A stretch of DNA of 23,242 bases, from positions 1 to 23,242 of the IMG/VR virus record IMGVR_UViG_3300047552_000527; one strand, given 5' to 3'. Position 1 is the first letter of the stretch; every line of letters starts with the position of its first letter. Of the stretch, positions 1-9,003 are shown one piece after another. Under the pieces are notes generated by a model. That model saw nothing but the letters and a program-made list of their open reading frames with translations, searched no databases and was not told where the DNA came from. The position numbers were made by a program, and so were the translations under genes. The DNA is from a virus.

Positions 1-552
1 ATTCTCAACATTCCAACAAGTGCTACCACTTCACAGCAGTTTGCTATGCAAACCATTACTGGTGCGTGGTGCAAGTTTACAGGATGGAATGCTTACTGCT
101 GGGAAACGCTAGGCAATTCCCTTTACTTTGGTACGTCTGGTGCTGTGTGTCACGCATGGGATACAACGGCAGACGATGGCAACAACATCAATGCTGAAGC
201 CCTGCAAGCGTTTAACCAATTTGGCAGTAACAACCAGAAGTGGTTTAAAGAAGCCCGCCCTATCATATATACCGACTCGCAGTCACTCGGCATTTTGCTA
301 GGGATTAACGTCGATTACGACCAGACCGCGCCTACTGGCAGTCCTACATTTACGGTGACTTCTAGCGGCGCATGGGATTCGTCAACGTGGGATGGCGCTG
401 TATGGGGTGGGGATTTATCCATCATCAAGTCATGGCAGACCGTGGGGGCAGTAGGTTACTCGGCAGGGATGCACATTATGCTTGCTGCTAGAAACTCAAA
501 TATGCGCTGGCAGGCTACGACTTATCTATATGAAAGCGGGATAGGACTTTAA
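1..552 (+). CDS. Phage structural protein, C-terminal part (5' end outside window)
   Basis: The reading frame is open from base 1 with no stop before the first ATG at 46, so this is the C-terminal end of a longer gene and not a complete 168-residue protein. The visible part is rich in Trp, Gly, Ser and Thr and ends in the aromatic stretch YLYESGIGL. That composition is common in head-completion, DNA-stabilisation or tail-hub proteins of podoviruses, whose genes often lie just before the ejection proteins. No catalytic motif is visible. The stop overlaps the next start by one base (TAATG), so the two are translationally coupled. Virion role is inferred from position and composition; the exact family is not recognised. 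Confidence 0.6.
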   Translation: MLNIPTSATTSQQFAMQTITGAWCKFTGWNAYCWETLGNSLYFGTSGAVCHAWDTTADDGNNINAEALQAFNQFGSNNQKWFKEARPIIYTDSQSLGILLGINVDYDQTAPTGSPTFTVTSSGAWDSSTWDGAVWGGDLSIIKSWQTVGAVGYSAGMHIMLAARNSNMRWQATTYLYESGIGL

Positions 553-971
553 TGCTAGTTGCTGGCCCTGAAGTAGCGGCGTGGGTGTTTGAGGAAGTTG
601 AGGGGTGCGTTTCACCTACGACAAACGGTTTAGGTTGGATGAATTCTGAAGGCAACATTGTTGGCGGGTTTGCGATGGAAGGCTTCAACGGTGTTAATGC
701 CTACGTCCACCAAAGACACGACAAACCTGCAACGAAAACTTTATGGTGGGCAATGGCTGATTGGTGCTTTAACCAAGTGGGTTGTGACCGTATTACCGCA
801 ACGGTAAATGCATCGAATAATGCAGCGATTTCTTTAAATTACAAAATAGGTTTTAAACACGAATGCACCATGAAACGTGCCGCTGAAGATGGTTCGGATA
901 TGTTGATTATGGTGCTATGGAAAGAGGATTGCAGAATGCTTAAATGGGGGCGCAATGGGGAAAGTATTTAA
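552..971 (+). CDS. GNAT-family N-acetyltransferase (phage type)
   Basis: A 139-residue protein with the layout of a small GNAT acetyltransferase, which would transfer an acetyl group from acetyl-CoA to an amine. The clearest signal is the C-terminal half: a predicted helix WWAMADWCFNQVGCDRI followed by ITATVNASNNAAISLNYKIGF, the Asn-rich motif B region in which substrate-binding residues and an aromatic closing motif usually lie. The start overlaps the preceding stop by one base and the last 17 bases overlap the next gene, so it belongs to the late structural operon. Such acetyltransferases are common between head and ejection genes of podoviruses. The substrate is unknown; a virion or host protein is possible but unproved. 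Confidence 0.72.
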   Translation: MLVAGPEVAAWVFEEVEGCVSPTTNGLGWMNSEGNIVGGFAMEGFNGVNAYVHQRHDKPATKTLWWAMADWCFNQVGCDRITATVNASNNAAISLNYKIGFKHECTMKRAAEDGSDMLIMVLWKEDCRMLKWGRNGESI

Positions 972-1581
972 GTCAGTAGCCAAGTTTGCTGTTGGCAGGG
1001 GGATTAGCGCCGCTTTAGGTGGCGGCATTCCTGGACTAATCGGCAGCACCGCATTTGGCCTTGCAACATCTGGTGGCGGCAGTAAAAAGTCCAACGTGGT
1101 TAATGGTCGCATTCAAAACTACGTCCCGCCCCCTTCTCTAAGCCCTACAACGTACAACGATGGCAGGGGTAATTCCTTTGACTTATCAAAATACACCATA
1201 CGCGGGGACAAAGGGGATTACAACCTATTGCCTTATATGTCACGCATATCTGCTGATGGGAAAATCGGCGGCGATTCGCGCAAATTGGCTAACACTATGT
1301 TGTCGCAAATGAATGGCGACCAGACTGCTATACAAAAGTTTAACGAACTGTATGGGGTTAAGTCTGGTAACGGGATTGTTAAGGGGTATCAGTTTGTTGA
1401 CCCATCGCTAACTAATGCTGACTTGGCTACATTAAAAGCCGCTTCAGGATTGGCGAACAATGAAGGTATGTATTCTTTTATTGGTAAGGACGGTGCTGTG
1501 CAGTCTCCACAGGCTATAGCTTCAGCATTGAGTGGCTATCAGCGCCCTATGGGTGCGTATCAAAAACCGGGAAATAAATAA
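955..1581 (+). CDS. Putative virion/DNA-ejection protein
   Basis: A 208-residue protein I cannot assign to a named family. Its N-terminus (about residues 1-45) is a Gly/Ala-rich amphipathic or weakly hydrophobic segment (KSVAKFAVGRGISAALGGG), followed by a low-complexity GGGSKK linker, a proline patch (VPPPSLSP) and a more polar C-terminal half. It begins inside the end of the acetyltransferase gene and ends with TAATG, overlapping the next start by one base. It is the first of four consecutive genes with similar biased composition, the arrangement seen for ejected internal proteins in P22-like and related podoviruses. That role is inferred from context alone. Confidence 0.55.
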   Translation: MGKVFKSVAKFAVGRGISAALGGGIPGLIGSTAFGLATSGGGSKKSNVVNGRIQNYVPPPSLSPTTYNDGRGNSFDLSKYTIRGDKGDYNLLPYMSRISADGKIGGDSRKLANTMLSQMNGDQTAIQKFNELYGVKSGNGIVKGYQFVDPSLTNADLATLKAASGLANNEGMYSFIGKDGAVQSPQAIASALSGYQRPMGAYQKPGNK

Positions 1582-2396
1582 TGGGCAAATCTAAAGCACC
1601 AGCACCACCAGACTACGCAGGAGCCGCCGCAGCAACAGCCGCAGGAAACCTTGACGCTGCACGAGCCACGGCAACTGCCAATAGAATTGACCAATACACG
1701 CCTTACGGTAATTTGCTTTATACCAATGGCGTAGACGGTAATGTAGACCATTGGCGGTCTGACACGATTCTTAGCCCAACCGAACAGGCCAAGCTGGACA
1801 AGAATAATACGCTTGACCTCGGACTGCTGGACACGGCTAACAAGGGATTGGGGCAGGTTAATGACCTTCTCTCTAATACCGCGCTAAATGAATCCAAACT
1901 TGCACAACCTTCGATTCAAGGCCAAGCGGTACAAGATGCCGTTATGTCGCGCCTTGCTCCGCAGTTTGCCAAAGAGGAAGATGCACTCCGCACTAGGTTA
2001 GCTAACCAAGGGATTATGCAAAACTCCGAAGCCTTCAACGGTGAAATGGGCGGCTTTAACAACCGCAGGAATGATGCATACGTCCAAGCTGCATTGCAAG
2101 GCATTAACACTGGTCAACAAGCCCGCGCCCAAGGTATTCAGGAGCAATATTCTTCGCAGGATAGGCCGCTTAACGTCATTAACGCGCTTCGGACTGGCGC
2201 ACAAATGAACCTGCCACAGTTTAACGCTCCTGGTTCGCAAGCAAATGTCGGTGGCCCTGACCTACTTGGTGCGGCTAATGCTCAATACAACGCACAGCTT
2301 GGTGCTACTAACGCTAAAAACGCGGCTAAAGGCAATTTCATGGGCGGCTTGTTCGGTCTTGGAAGCTCCGCTATTTCTGGTGGCCTGTTAGGTTAA
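1581..2396 (+). CDS. Putative phage internal virion protein
   Basis: A 271-residue protein starting MGKSKAPAPPDYAGAAAA, an Ala-rich N-terminus that recurs in proteins placed after the head genes of many podovirus-like phages and prophages. Residues 10-60 are Ala-rich and probably helical. Residues around 90-190 are Gln/Asn-rich with a helical pattern, and the C-terminus is a Gly-rich hydrophobic tail (FMGGLFGLGSSAISGGLLG) that could insert into a membrane. There is no enzyme motif. It overlaps the previous stop by one base and lies 9 bp before the next gene. Known homologues are generally annotated as hypothetical or DNA-transfer proteins; an ejection role is inference. Confidence 0.6.
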   Translation: MGKSKAPAPPDYAGAAAATAAGNLDAARATATANRIDQYTPYGNLLYTNGVDGNVDHWRSDTILSPTEQAKLDKNNTLDLGLLDTANKGLGQVNDLLSNTALNESKLAQPSIQGQAVQDAVMSRLAPQFAKEEDALRTRLANQGIMQNSEAFNGEMGGFNNRRNDAYVQAALQGINTGQQARAQGIQEQYSSQDRPLNVINALRTGAQMNLPQFNAPGSQANVGGPDLLGAANAQYNAQLGATNAKNAAKGNFMGGLFGLGSSAISGGLLG

Positions 2397-2405
2397 GGGT
2401 AAATA

Positions 2406-3746
2406 ATGGCTAAAAATGTAAACTTCTTTAAGGGCGCAAGCGGCATCCTTCCCGGCGAATGGGAACTGCAAAACGCACAGATTGAACGTCAACGCCAAAT
2501 GGCCGAAGCACTCAAGCAACAGTCTGCCGATATGCCGGAAGGCCAAATGGTAAGTGGTCATTATGTTGCCCCTTCGATTACTCAATACTTGGCCCAAGGG
2601 TTGAAGGGTTATCAGGCTAACAAGCAACTGGCTGATGCAGACCAGAAGCAACTGGACATTATCAACGGTGAAAAAACCAAGCAACAGGAATTAGCCACGC
2701 AACTGCTTGGTGGCCTGAAGCCTCAACAGTCTGAGCAAGATTTAAGCTATGAAGATGCTGGCGGTATGCCGGGGGCTACTCAGACGGTAACTACTCAGCC
2801 TGACTACGCACAGTCTATTGCTCAATACTTGGCTAACGGTGGAAGTAATGAAGCACTGGTAAACCTCGCGCAGAATGAAGCTAATTACTCGCGTGGGCGT
2901 GCTGACAAACTGGACGATAGAAGCTATCAAGCAGGGCGTGAGGATTTTGTTTACGGGCGCAACCGTGGCGACCATTTGCAAGACATGAATACTCAACGCC
3001 AGTGGCAAGTCACCGACAAGGGCGCAGATAGAGAATTTCAGCGCATCATGCAGGACGATTCGCAAGGTTTCCAGCTTAGTCAGCAAGATAAGCTGTTTGC
3101 ACAACAATGGAAACAACTGCAAGCGCAGCAAGGTTTCCAAGCGGGTGAAAATGCCAAAACACGCGCAGAAGCTAGACGCACCGCCGCTTCTGGTGGGGAT
3201 TGGAAATATGACTCTGGCTCTGACACATGGGTTAAACCTCCTACCCCTGAGAATCCTAATGGGCAGCGTATTCTGTCACCAGACAAACAAAATGCGGCAT
3301 CTTCTCTTAACTATGTTATTCAGCAGTTTGAAGGCAATAGGGATGATGCAGGCAACGTAATACCCGGAACTGGTCAACTTGGCAAAACAAGTCAAGGCGG
3401 TTTCTTGGGTATGTCTGGCAAGGTTGGCAAATTGACCAACTATCAAGAGGCAAAACGCTTTGATAACTTGCGCGAACAGTTGTCTACTGAGTTGCGGACA
3501 TTGTTCAGGATTCCGGGCGAAGGTGCTTTGTCTGACCAAGAGCAAAAACAGTACGGTATGCAACTTCCTAGCACTGATTACGATTCAGACACTAATCAGA
3601 AAATCCTTAACGACATTAAAAACCGTGTTTCTTTGCGTCAAGGTGGAACGTCTGACAGGGTTCAGGTACTTCCTAGAGACGAGAAAATGCCAGCAAAGCC
3701 TAATGTACTAAATGAGGCTGACGCTATTCTTAAAAGGGGCAGGTAA
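2406..3746 (+). CDS. Gln-rich internal virion / DNA transfer protein
   Basis: A 446-residue, very Gln-, Asp- and Arg-rich, mostly hydrophilic protein with long predicted helices (roughly residues 20-260), for example YLAQGLKGYQANKQLADADQ and a second YLANGG segment near residue 140. The repeated SITQYLAQG and SIAQYLANG segments (about residues 56 and 138) suggest an internal duplication. The second half is more mixed and ends in a basic tail (EADAILKRGR). No transmembrane segment or enzyme motif is seen. Its stop overlaps the next start by one base. Such elongated Gln-rich proteins in this position are typical of inner-core or ejection proteins; the function is inferred from context. Confidence 0.6.
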   Translation: MAKNVNFFKGASGILPGEWELQNAQIERQRQMAEALKQQSADMPEGQMVSGHYVAPSITQYLAQGLKGYQANKQLADADQKQLDIINGEKTKQQELATQLLGGLKPQQSEQDLSYEDAGGMPGATQTVTTQPDYAQSIAQYLANGGSNEALVNLAQNEANYSRGRADKLDDRSYQAGREDFVYGRNRGDHLQDMNTQRQWQVTDKGADREFQRIMQDDSQGFQLSQQDKLFAQQWKQLQAQQGFQAGENAKTRAEARRTAASGGDWKYDSGSDTWVKPPTPENPNGQRILSPDKQNAASSLNYVIQQFEGNRDDAGNVIPGTGQLGKTSQGGFLGMSGKVGKLTNYQEAKRFDNLREQLSTELRTLFRIPGEGALSDQEQKQYGMQLPSTDYDSDTNQKILNDIKNRVSLRQGGTSDRVQVLPRDEKMPAKPNVLNEADAILKRGR

Positions 3747-5560
3747 TGGCAAGTGCTGAAGAATACGCATCATGGATTGTTGCCAATAAGGACAAGGTTG
3801 GCACGCCAGAATTTGAAACCGTTGCACAAGCCTATCAACTAGCAAGACAACAAAAGCCACAGGCTCAAGAAAAGCCCATTGATGTTACTGCGGATATGTC
3901 TAATTCAGAGAAGTTTTTTGCTGGAACTGGCAAAGCCATTTATGACATGGGCCGTGGCATTGGGCAGATTGCTGGCGTTGTAGACCGTAAAGACATAGAC
4001 GAAGCAAACGCCCGCGACAAGGCACTTATGGACACGGGCGCTGGAACTGCGGGTAACATTTTTGGCAACCTCATACCTGCTGCTGCTACTGCTGCCATTC
4101 CGGGCGCCAACACAATAGGCGGCGGCGCTTTGATTGGCTCTGTAATGGGCGCACTTCAACCTGTTGGCGAGAATGACAGCAGGGTTGGCAATATGGTTGT
4201 CGGTGGTGGATTTGGTGGCGCATTACCGGCTATTGGTCGCGTTGCGTCTACAGCTAAAGCGGCAGTAGTTGACCCGTTTACTCAATCTGGCCTTGACCGT
4301 ATTGCAGGCGGCGTACTTCGCAGGGGTGCTTCTGATGCTGATTCGGCTTATGCTAGTTTGCTTAAAAACACAGGCAAGACAAAAGGCTTTGCGCCTACGG
4401 TTGGACAGGCTTCAGCCGATTCTGGTTTAGCTTCAATGGAACGTGCCGCAAGGGCTATTGACCCGCAAGGTTTTGGAAGTGTTGCAGAGCAACAGCGCGG
4501 CGCATTGGCTAATGCTGTAAGAGGAATAGGTGGAGAAACAGCAGACTTGTCTGCGGCCCGAACTGAGGCCGTAGATACAATGTACGATATGGCTAAAAAG
4601 TCAGTTATTACATCGGACAAGGAGTTGGATTCAATTCTTCAAACTCCGGCAGGCAAGGCGGCTGTTGACGCCGCAAATCAGAAGTTTGCAAACATACGCA
4701 AGCCATTTGAAATAAATGGTGAGCCTGCTAAATCTGGTCTTATTGTTGGTCCTGATGGCAAACCGTTAATGAATTTTGACGAAATACCACAACAATATAA
4801 AGGCGAGTGGCTTCACGAAGTAAAGATTGCTTTGGACAAGCTGACAAACATAGACCCAAGAAGCACAGCAGAAGTTAGTCAACTTTCCGGTGTGGGCGAT
4901 GTTAAAAGGGCGTTTAACGGATGGCTAGAAGGCAACTTGCCTATTTATGGCGCTGCCAAGCAAACATTTGCCAAAATGAGCAAGCCAATTAACAGCAATG
5001 AAGTTGGCAACGAATTGGGCAGAAAGTTTATCCCTGCAACCTATCGTGATATGGACAACCCTTTGTCACTTAATTATGACAGTTTGGCAAGGGCAGTGAG
5101 GGACAATGGCGACACTATTGCACAAAACGTAACTGGCTTTAAAGGTGCAAACCTTGCTGACACATTGGGCGCAAGCAAAATGCAAACGCTTAACAATGTT
5201 TTGTCTGATTCTGAACTTATAAAAATGGGCGAACTGCTAGGGAAGGGCGGCGGTTCCGACACAATCCAAAAGGCGGCAATGTCGCACATTATGTCTGCTT
5301 CTGGCGTCCCTAACTGGTTGCAGTCTGTAGGTTCGGTTCCGGGTGGATGGGTTAAGCGTGCAGGGGATTTGCTTTATGGGAATGCTGACGAAGCGGTTAG
5401 ATTGAAACTTGCTGAAGCACTTAAAGACCCAAGGCAAGCCGCTACGTTAATGAAATCTGCTGGCATTGCGCCTAACAAAATAGCAAAAGCACTGAAAGCA
5501 TTAGGACAGGCCGCACAAGCACCTATGTTTGCATTACCAGCGGTCGTGAATGCGGAATAA
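3746..5560 (+). CDS. Large DNA ejection / internal core protein
   Basis: A 604-residue protein, the last of the ejection-like set. Residues 1-50 contain a short helical motif (EEYASWIVANKDKVGTPEF) that is common at the N-terminus of such phage proteins. Residues about 95-175 are extremely Gly/Ala-rich and hydrophobic (NLIPAAATAAIPGANTIGGG), a possible membrane-interacting region. The rest is helical and polar, followed by a closing Ala-rich tail. No lysozyme or transglycosylase motif was found, so it does not look like the peptidoglycan-cutting type of ejection protein. It ends 27 bases inside a convergent small gene on the other strand. The role as an ejected protein is inferred from position, size and composition. 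Confidence 0.62.
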   Translation: MASAEEYASWIVANKDKVGTPEFETVAQAYQLARQQKPQAQEKPIDVTADMSNSEKFFAGTGKAIYDMGRGIGQIAGVVDRKDIDEANARDKALMDTGAGTAGNIFGNLIPAAATAAIPGANTIGGGALIGSVMGALQPVGENDSRVGNMVVGGGFGGALPAIGRVASTAKAAVVDPFTQSGLDRIAGGVLRRGASDADSAYASLLKNTGKTKGFAPTVGQASADSGLASMERAARAIDPQGFGSVAEQQRGALANAVRGIGGETADLSAARTEAVDTMYDMAKKSVITSDKELDSILQTPAGKAAVDAANQKFANIRKPFEINGEPAKSGLIVGPDGKPLMNFDEIPQQYKGEWLHEVKIALDKLTNIDPRSTAEVSQLSGVGDVKRAFNGWLEGNLPIYGAAKQTFAKMSKPINSNEVGNELGRKFIPATYRDMDNPLSLNYDSLARAVRDNGDTIAQNVTGFKGANLADTLGASKMQTLNNVLSDSELIKMGELLGKGGGSDTIQKAAMSHIMSASGVPNWLQSVGSVPGGWVKRAGDLLYGNADEAVRLKLAEALKDPRQAATLMKSAGIAPNKIAKALKALGQAAQAPMFALPAVVNAE

Positions 5561-5689
5561 GAAAACACGCTTTAACTTTCCGTCATTCATATACTTTTGC
5601 ACTAAAAACCTAAAAGGCATGGCAATTACACCGAATAGTATTAAAACTGCTATTGGTTTGAGAAATAACGCAATTTGCCAAGGCTCCAT
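5534..5689 (-). CDS. Small antisense membrane protein
   Basis: A 51-residue protein read leftwards in the gap between the ejection protein and tail fibre genes. It begins MEPWQIALFLKPIAVLILFG, giving one long hydrophobic segment (about residues 6-30), then a positively charged region (RFLVQKYMNDGKLKRV). This single-helix, basic-tail pattern resembles small phage membrane proteins found singly on the opposite strand in related late regions, although I cannot name the family. ATG at 5689 is chosen because the longer frame would need a TTG at 5725 inside a promoter-like region. A possible promoter, TTGGTA (5725-5720) with an 18-base spacer and TATAGT (5701-5696), would make the transcript start at or beside the ATG. 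Confidence 0.55.
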   Translation of the reverse strand: MEPWQIALFLKPIAVLILFGVIAMPFRFLVQKYMNDGKLKRVFLFRIHDRW

Positions 5690-5695
5690 TAGATA

Positions 5696-5725
5696 ACTAT
5701 ACCCCTTTAGTTTAAAATTTACCAA
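5696..5725 (-). promoter_or_regulatory. Possible promoter for the antisense membrane gene
   Basis: Read leftwards, TTGGTA at 5725-5720 and TATAGT at 5701-5696 are separated by 18 bases. The -10 matches the sigma-70 consensus at five of six positions; the -35 is weaker. A start about seven bases further would fall on the ATG at 5689, giving a nearly leaderless mRNA. A purine run (AAAGGGG) lies inside the spacer, 12 bases before the ATG, and could instead be a distant ribosome site on a longer transcript. The case rests on sequence match only. Confidence 0.3.
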
Positions 5726-5739
5726 TCGCCGTGAGGCGA
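5726..5739 (+). other. Hairpin before the tail fibre ribosome-binding site
   Basis: TCGCC-GTGA-GGCGA forms a perfect five-pair stem with a GTGA (GNRA) tetraloop. It sits just upstream of the AGAAGGAAG ribosome-binding region of the tail fibre gene at 5757. No U-run follows, so it is not a terminator. It may stabilise the mRNA 5' end or be a processing site; this is inference. Confidence 0.4.
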
Positions 5740-5756
5740 CATAGAAGGAAGCGACG

Positions 5757-6659
5757 ATGGCCCGAAACGGTAGCGGTACATACTCATTGCCAGCAGGTCA
5801 ACCAGTAGTCACTGGCACGACCATATCCAGCACCACATTTAACACTCTAACCAGCGACCTTGCTACCGCTATTACGCAGTCTATCGCGTATGACGGTCAG
5901 ACTGTCCCCGTTGCTAACTTGCCTATGGGTGGCTATAAGCACACAGGGGTAGCTAACGGCTCTGCACTGACTGATTATGCTGCTTTGGGTCAAGTACAGG
6001 CTGGCGCATTCTCCTGGCTATCGTCCGTAACAGGTGCTGACACTATCACCGCAGGGGTTAGTCCTACGCCTTCAGCTTATGCTGCTGGTCAGACATTCCG
6101 CTTTGTGTCCGTTGGTGCTAATACGGGTGCGGTAACGCTGAATATATCATCACTCGGCGCTAAGTCGATTACCAAGAATGGTGCTACCGCATTGGTAGCG
6201 GGTGACATTCCTAGTGGCGCAGTAGTTACCGTAGTTTATGACGGCACACAGTTTCAACTGCAAAACGTAAGCGTTACAAACTCGCTCACTGGTTACGCCA
6301 AACTTGCCGTTGCACAGTCTTGGACAGCTACCCAAACTCCCTTCCGCGCAACAGCAACCGCTACCGCTGGCGCCGCATACACATGGACGCTAACCGCAGG
6401 TCAGGTACTAGAACTTACCTTCGGCGCAGGTAACATCACCACTCTGTCCGTATCTGGTGGCGTTGCAGGTACTTTCTACACGCTGAAGCTGACACAGGAC
6501 GGCACTGGTAGCAGACTTATTTCTGCTTATACAGGGTTCAAGTTTCCCTCTGGAACTACTCCTACGTTGTCCACTGGAGCGAGTGCTATAGACGTATTCA
6601 CCTTCTATTACGATGGCACCTCTATGTTGCTCATCGGTAGCGCGATAGGTCTTGCGTAA
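5757..6659 (+). CDS. Tail fibre / appendage protein
   Basis: A 300-residue protein whose N-terminus (MARNGSGTYSLPAGQPVVTG, then TTFNTLTSDLATAITQSI) matches the N-terminal region common to phage tail fibre or appendage proteins that attach to the tail. It contains the familiar LPMGGYKHTGVANG patch near residue 55. From about residue 85 onward it is rich in Thr, Ser, Gly and Ala with alternating beta-strand character (TFRFVSVGANTGAVTLNISS), as expected for a trimeric beta-rich fibre shaft and tip. It has a good ribosome site (GAAGGAAG) eight bases upstream. It is followed by a second adhesin-like gene overlapping by one base. Function in host recognition is inferred from family resemblance. Confidence 0.78.
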   Translation: MARNGSGTYSLPAGQPVVTGTTISSTTFNTLTSDLATAITQSIAYDGQTVPVANLPMGGYKHTGVANGSALTDYAALGQVQAGAFSWLSSVTGADTITAGVSPTPSAYAAGQTFRFVSVGANTGAVTLNISSLGAKSITKNGATALVAGDIPSGAVVTVVYDGTQFQLQNVSVTNSLTGYAKLAVAQSWTATQTPFRATATATAGAAYTWTLTAGQVLELTFGAGNITTLSVSGGVAGTFYTLKLTQDGTGSRLISAYTGFKFPSGTTPTLSTGASAIDVFTFYYDGTSMLLIGSAIGLA

Positions 6660-9001
6660 TGTTTACGTTTCCAGCAAGTAACTCTAGCAGCTACTCAATC
6701 CCCAACTCCATCCGCTTCAACGGTTCTAGTAGCTACATGAGCAGGACGGTAGGCACTAACGGAAATAGGAGAACCTGTACGTGGAGTGGGTGGGTAAAGC
6801 GTGGCAAGTTGACCTCCATCCAGATGTTGTTTGCCGCATCCATAGATGCTAATAACTACTTTTTATTTTACCTGTCTAGTGATGCGTTGGTTTTTGCATC
6901 GGCTGTTGCGGCGGCAGATGGGGGAAGTAGAACGTCTGTAAACTTGTTGCGCGACCCATCAGCGTGGTATCACATTATCCTACAGTTTGATGCGACAGCA
7001 ACAACAGCAAAAATATATGTTAATGGCGTTGAAATAACCTACACGGGTTCTACAGCCGTATCCAATCAGGATTACTGCATAAACTTAACGACAGCGGGCA
7101 ATTATTTAGGTCGTGATTCTAGGTCTGCGGCGAACTACCACGATGGCTACCTATCCGAAATCAACTTCATTGACGGTCAAGCCTTAACCCCATCCTCCTT
7201 CGGCGCAACCGACCCCACCACAGGACAATGGAAGCCAAAGAAGTACACAGGCACATACGGCACTAACGGGTTCTACCTACCGTTCAACGATGGCTCTAGC
7301 ACGACCACACTAGGCTATGACCGTCAGCTTGGATTAACCGACAGCAGTAAGAACAACTGGACGCTGACTAGCTTCACCCGTAGCGCAGGGGTATCTGATT
7401 GCTGGATGACGGACACGCCTACGAATAACTATGCCACAGGAAATCCTCTGTTACCTAGCGGGGCAACATGGTCTAACGGAGCACTTGGGTTTTCCATACC
7501 AAACGGCACAGGCAACTTCCAAACATCTGTAGCCGTAACATCTGGTAAATGGTATTGGGAAGCGCTATACACGGCGCAAGCAAATGATACTGGCATCCAA
7601 GAGGTTGGGTTGTTAGCTAGAAATACGTCAGCAATAACTTACGCATCAACTGGGGTTAAATTAGTAAACGGGGCGTCATCGGCGTATGGGGCATCGTACA
7701 CGACAGGGGATGTTATTGGCGTTGCGCTAGACATGACCGGCGGAACAGTAGAGTTCTACAAGAATAACGCATCGCAAGGTTCTATATCCATAAGTGGGTT
7801 GGTTGTTAATGCAGTAGCCACTGCGTCGGGTGGAGGTGGGGCGGCATCTACTGGAAATATCAACTTCGGACAACGCAGTTTCACCTACACACCGCCCACA
7901 GGCTACAAAGCACTCTGCACCGCAAACCTCCCCACGCCAGCCATCGCTAACCCGAAGCTGCATTTTGACATACCAACATGGACAGGGAACAACGCAAATA
8001 ATAGGTCTATAGCTACAAACTGTCAGGCTGACTTGGTGTGGATTAAAGACCGCTCTACCAGCATGAGCCACATTATTTGCGACTCGGTTCGCGGCTCAAA
8101 CAAGTACATATCGTCAAACACAACTGGCGCTGAAATAACGCCATCTGACTACGGTGCGGTAGGTAGCTTCTCATCCACTGGATTCACGCTGGTAGATGGC
8201 ACAGTGCCGTTTGAAACAACGTACCAGTTCGCGGTAAACATGAACACGGCAAGCTACCCAAATAGAAGCTATGTCGGTTTCGTATGGAAAGCAGGCGGCG
8301 CAGCAGTATCCAACACCGCAGGCTCTATCACCTCACAGGTATCCGCTAACACCACGGCTGGGTTTTCGATTGTTACTTATACGGGAACGGGTGCTAACGC
8401 TACGGTAGGACATGGGTTGGGTGTAGCGCCGAAGATGGTGATTTGTAAGGCGCGGGCAGGAACTGGATATTCTTGGAACGTATGGCACACAGGACTTGCG
8501 AACACTGAATTCCTATTGCTGGAATCAACTAACGCAAAGGCCACAGACGCTACCAAGTGGAACAGCACTTCGCCCACTTCAACCGTGTTCAGTCTTGGTT
8601 CTGCTGGTGGCGTAAATGAGAACACAAGGACATACGTTAGCTACGTTTTCGCCGAAGTAGCAGGGTTCAGCAAGGCGTTCAGCTTTACGGGCAATGCAAA
8701 CGCTGACGGCCCTATGGTCTGGCTAGGCTTCCGCCCCAAGTACGTCCTGCTGAAAAATGCCAGTGCCGCCGCTACCGATTGGGTTGTATTGGATACCCTG
8801 CGAAACCTTTACAACAAAGAGGAAAGCGCACTATTCCCGAATAGCAGTTCAGTCGAAACAACAAACGGTTTCTATGACAGCGACTTTGTAAGCAACGGAT
8901 TCAAGCTACGGTCTGCAAACTCAAACGTAAACGGTTCGGGCAATACGATTATTGGTATGGCTTTTGCCGAGTACCCATTCAACTACGCTAACGCGAGGTA
9001 A
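6659..9001 (+). CDS. Large receptor-binding fibre with LamG-like and SPRY-like domains
   Basis: A 780-residue modular protein that probably forms the distal tail fibre or tailspike. Residues about 18-180 look like a concanavalin A/LamG jelly roll (SIRFNGSSSYMSRT at the start; WYHIILQFDATATTAKIYVNG; FIDGQALTPSSFG at the end). Residues about 285-405 look like a SPRY domain (GKWYWEALY, then GDVIGVALDMTGGTVEFYKN and NINFGQRSF). The rest holds two related beta-rich blocks of the type found in phage fibres (VGHGLGVAPKMVICKAR near residue 580; GPMVWLGFRPKYVLLKN near 685), which recall DUF7483. All parts suggest carbohydrate or surface binding. The start overlaps the preceding stop (TAATG). No hydrolase motif is visible. 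Confidence 0.75.
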   Translation: MFTFPASNSSSYSIPNSIRFNGSSSYMSRTVGTNGNRRTCTWSGWVKRGKLTSIQMLFAASIDANNYFLFYLSSDALVFASAVAAADGGSRTSVNLLRDPSAWYHIILQFDATATTAKIYVNGVEITYTGSTAVSNQDYCINLTTAGNYLGRDSRSAANYHDGYLSEINFIDGQALTPSSFGATDPTTGQWKPKKYTGTYGTNGFYLPFNDGSSTTTLGYDRQLGLTDSSKNNWTLTSFTRSAGVSDCWMTDTPTNNYATGNPLLPSGATWSNGALGFSIPNGTGNFQTSVAVTSGKWYWEALYTAQANDTGIQEVGLLARNTSAITYASTGVKLVNGASSAYGASYTTGDVIGVALDMTGGTVEFYKNNASQGSISISGLVVNAVATASGGGGAASTGNINFGQRSFTYTPPTGYKALCTANLPTPAIANPKLHFDIPTWTGNNANNRSIATNCQADLVWIKDRSTSMSHIICDSVRGSNKYISSNTTGAEITPSDYGAVGSFSSTGFTLVDGTVPFETTYQFAVNMNTASYPNRSYVGFVWKAGGAAVSNTAGSITSQVSANTTAGFSIVTYTGTGANATVGHGLGVAPKMVICKARAGTGYSWNVWHTGLANTEFLLLESTNAKATDATKWNSTSPTSTVFSLGSAGGVNENTRTYVSYVFAEVAGFSKAFSFTGNANADGPMVWLGFRPKYVLLKNASAAATDWVVLDTLRNLYNKEESALFPNSSSVETTNGFYDSDFVSNGFKLRSANSNVNGSGNTIIGMAFAEYPFNYANAR

Positions 9002-9003
9002 TT

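Noticed and set aside
915-3563. Several leftward open frames of 63-132 codons (for example 2742-3140 and 3276-3563) under the late genes
   Set aside because: Each lies wholly opposite a clear rightward gene, lacks a ribosome site and has the composition expected from mirrored codons.
5690-5725. Extension of the antisense membrane gene to 5725
   Set aside because: It would require a TTG start without a ribosome site and would place the promoter-like sequence inside the gene; ATG 5689 begins the natural hydrophobic protein.
1-9001. Diversity-generating retroelement around the fibre genes
   Set aside because: Podovirus-like order suggested it, but there is no reverse transcriptase gene and no repeated variable/template region was seen.
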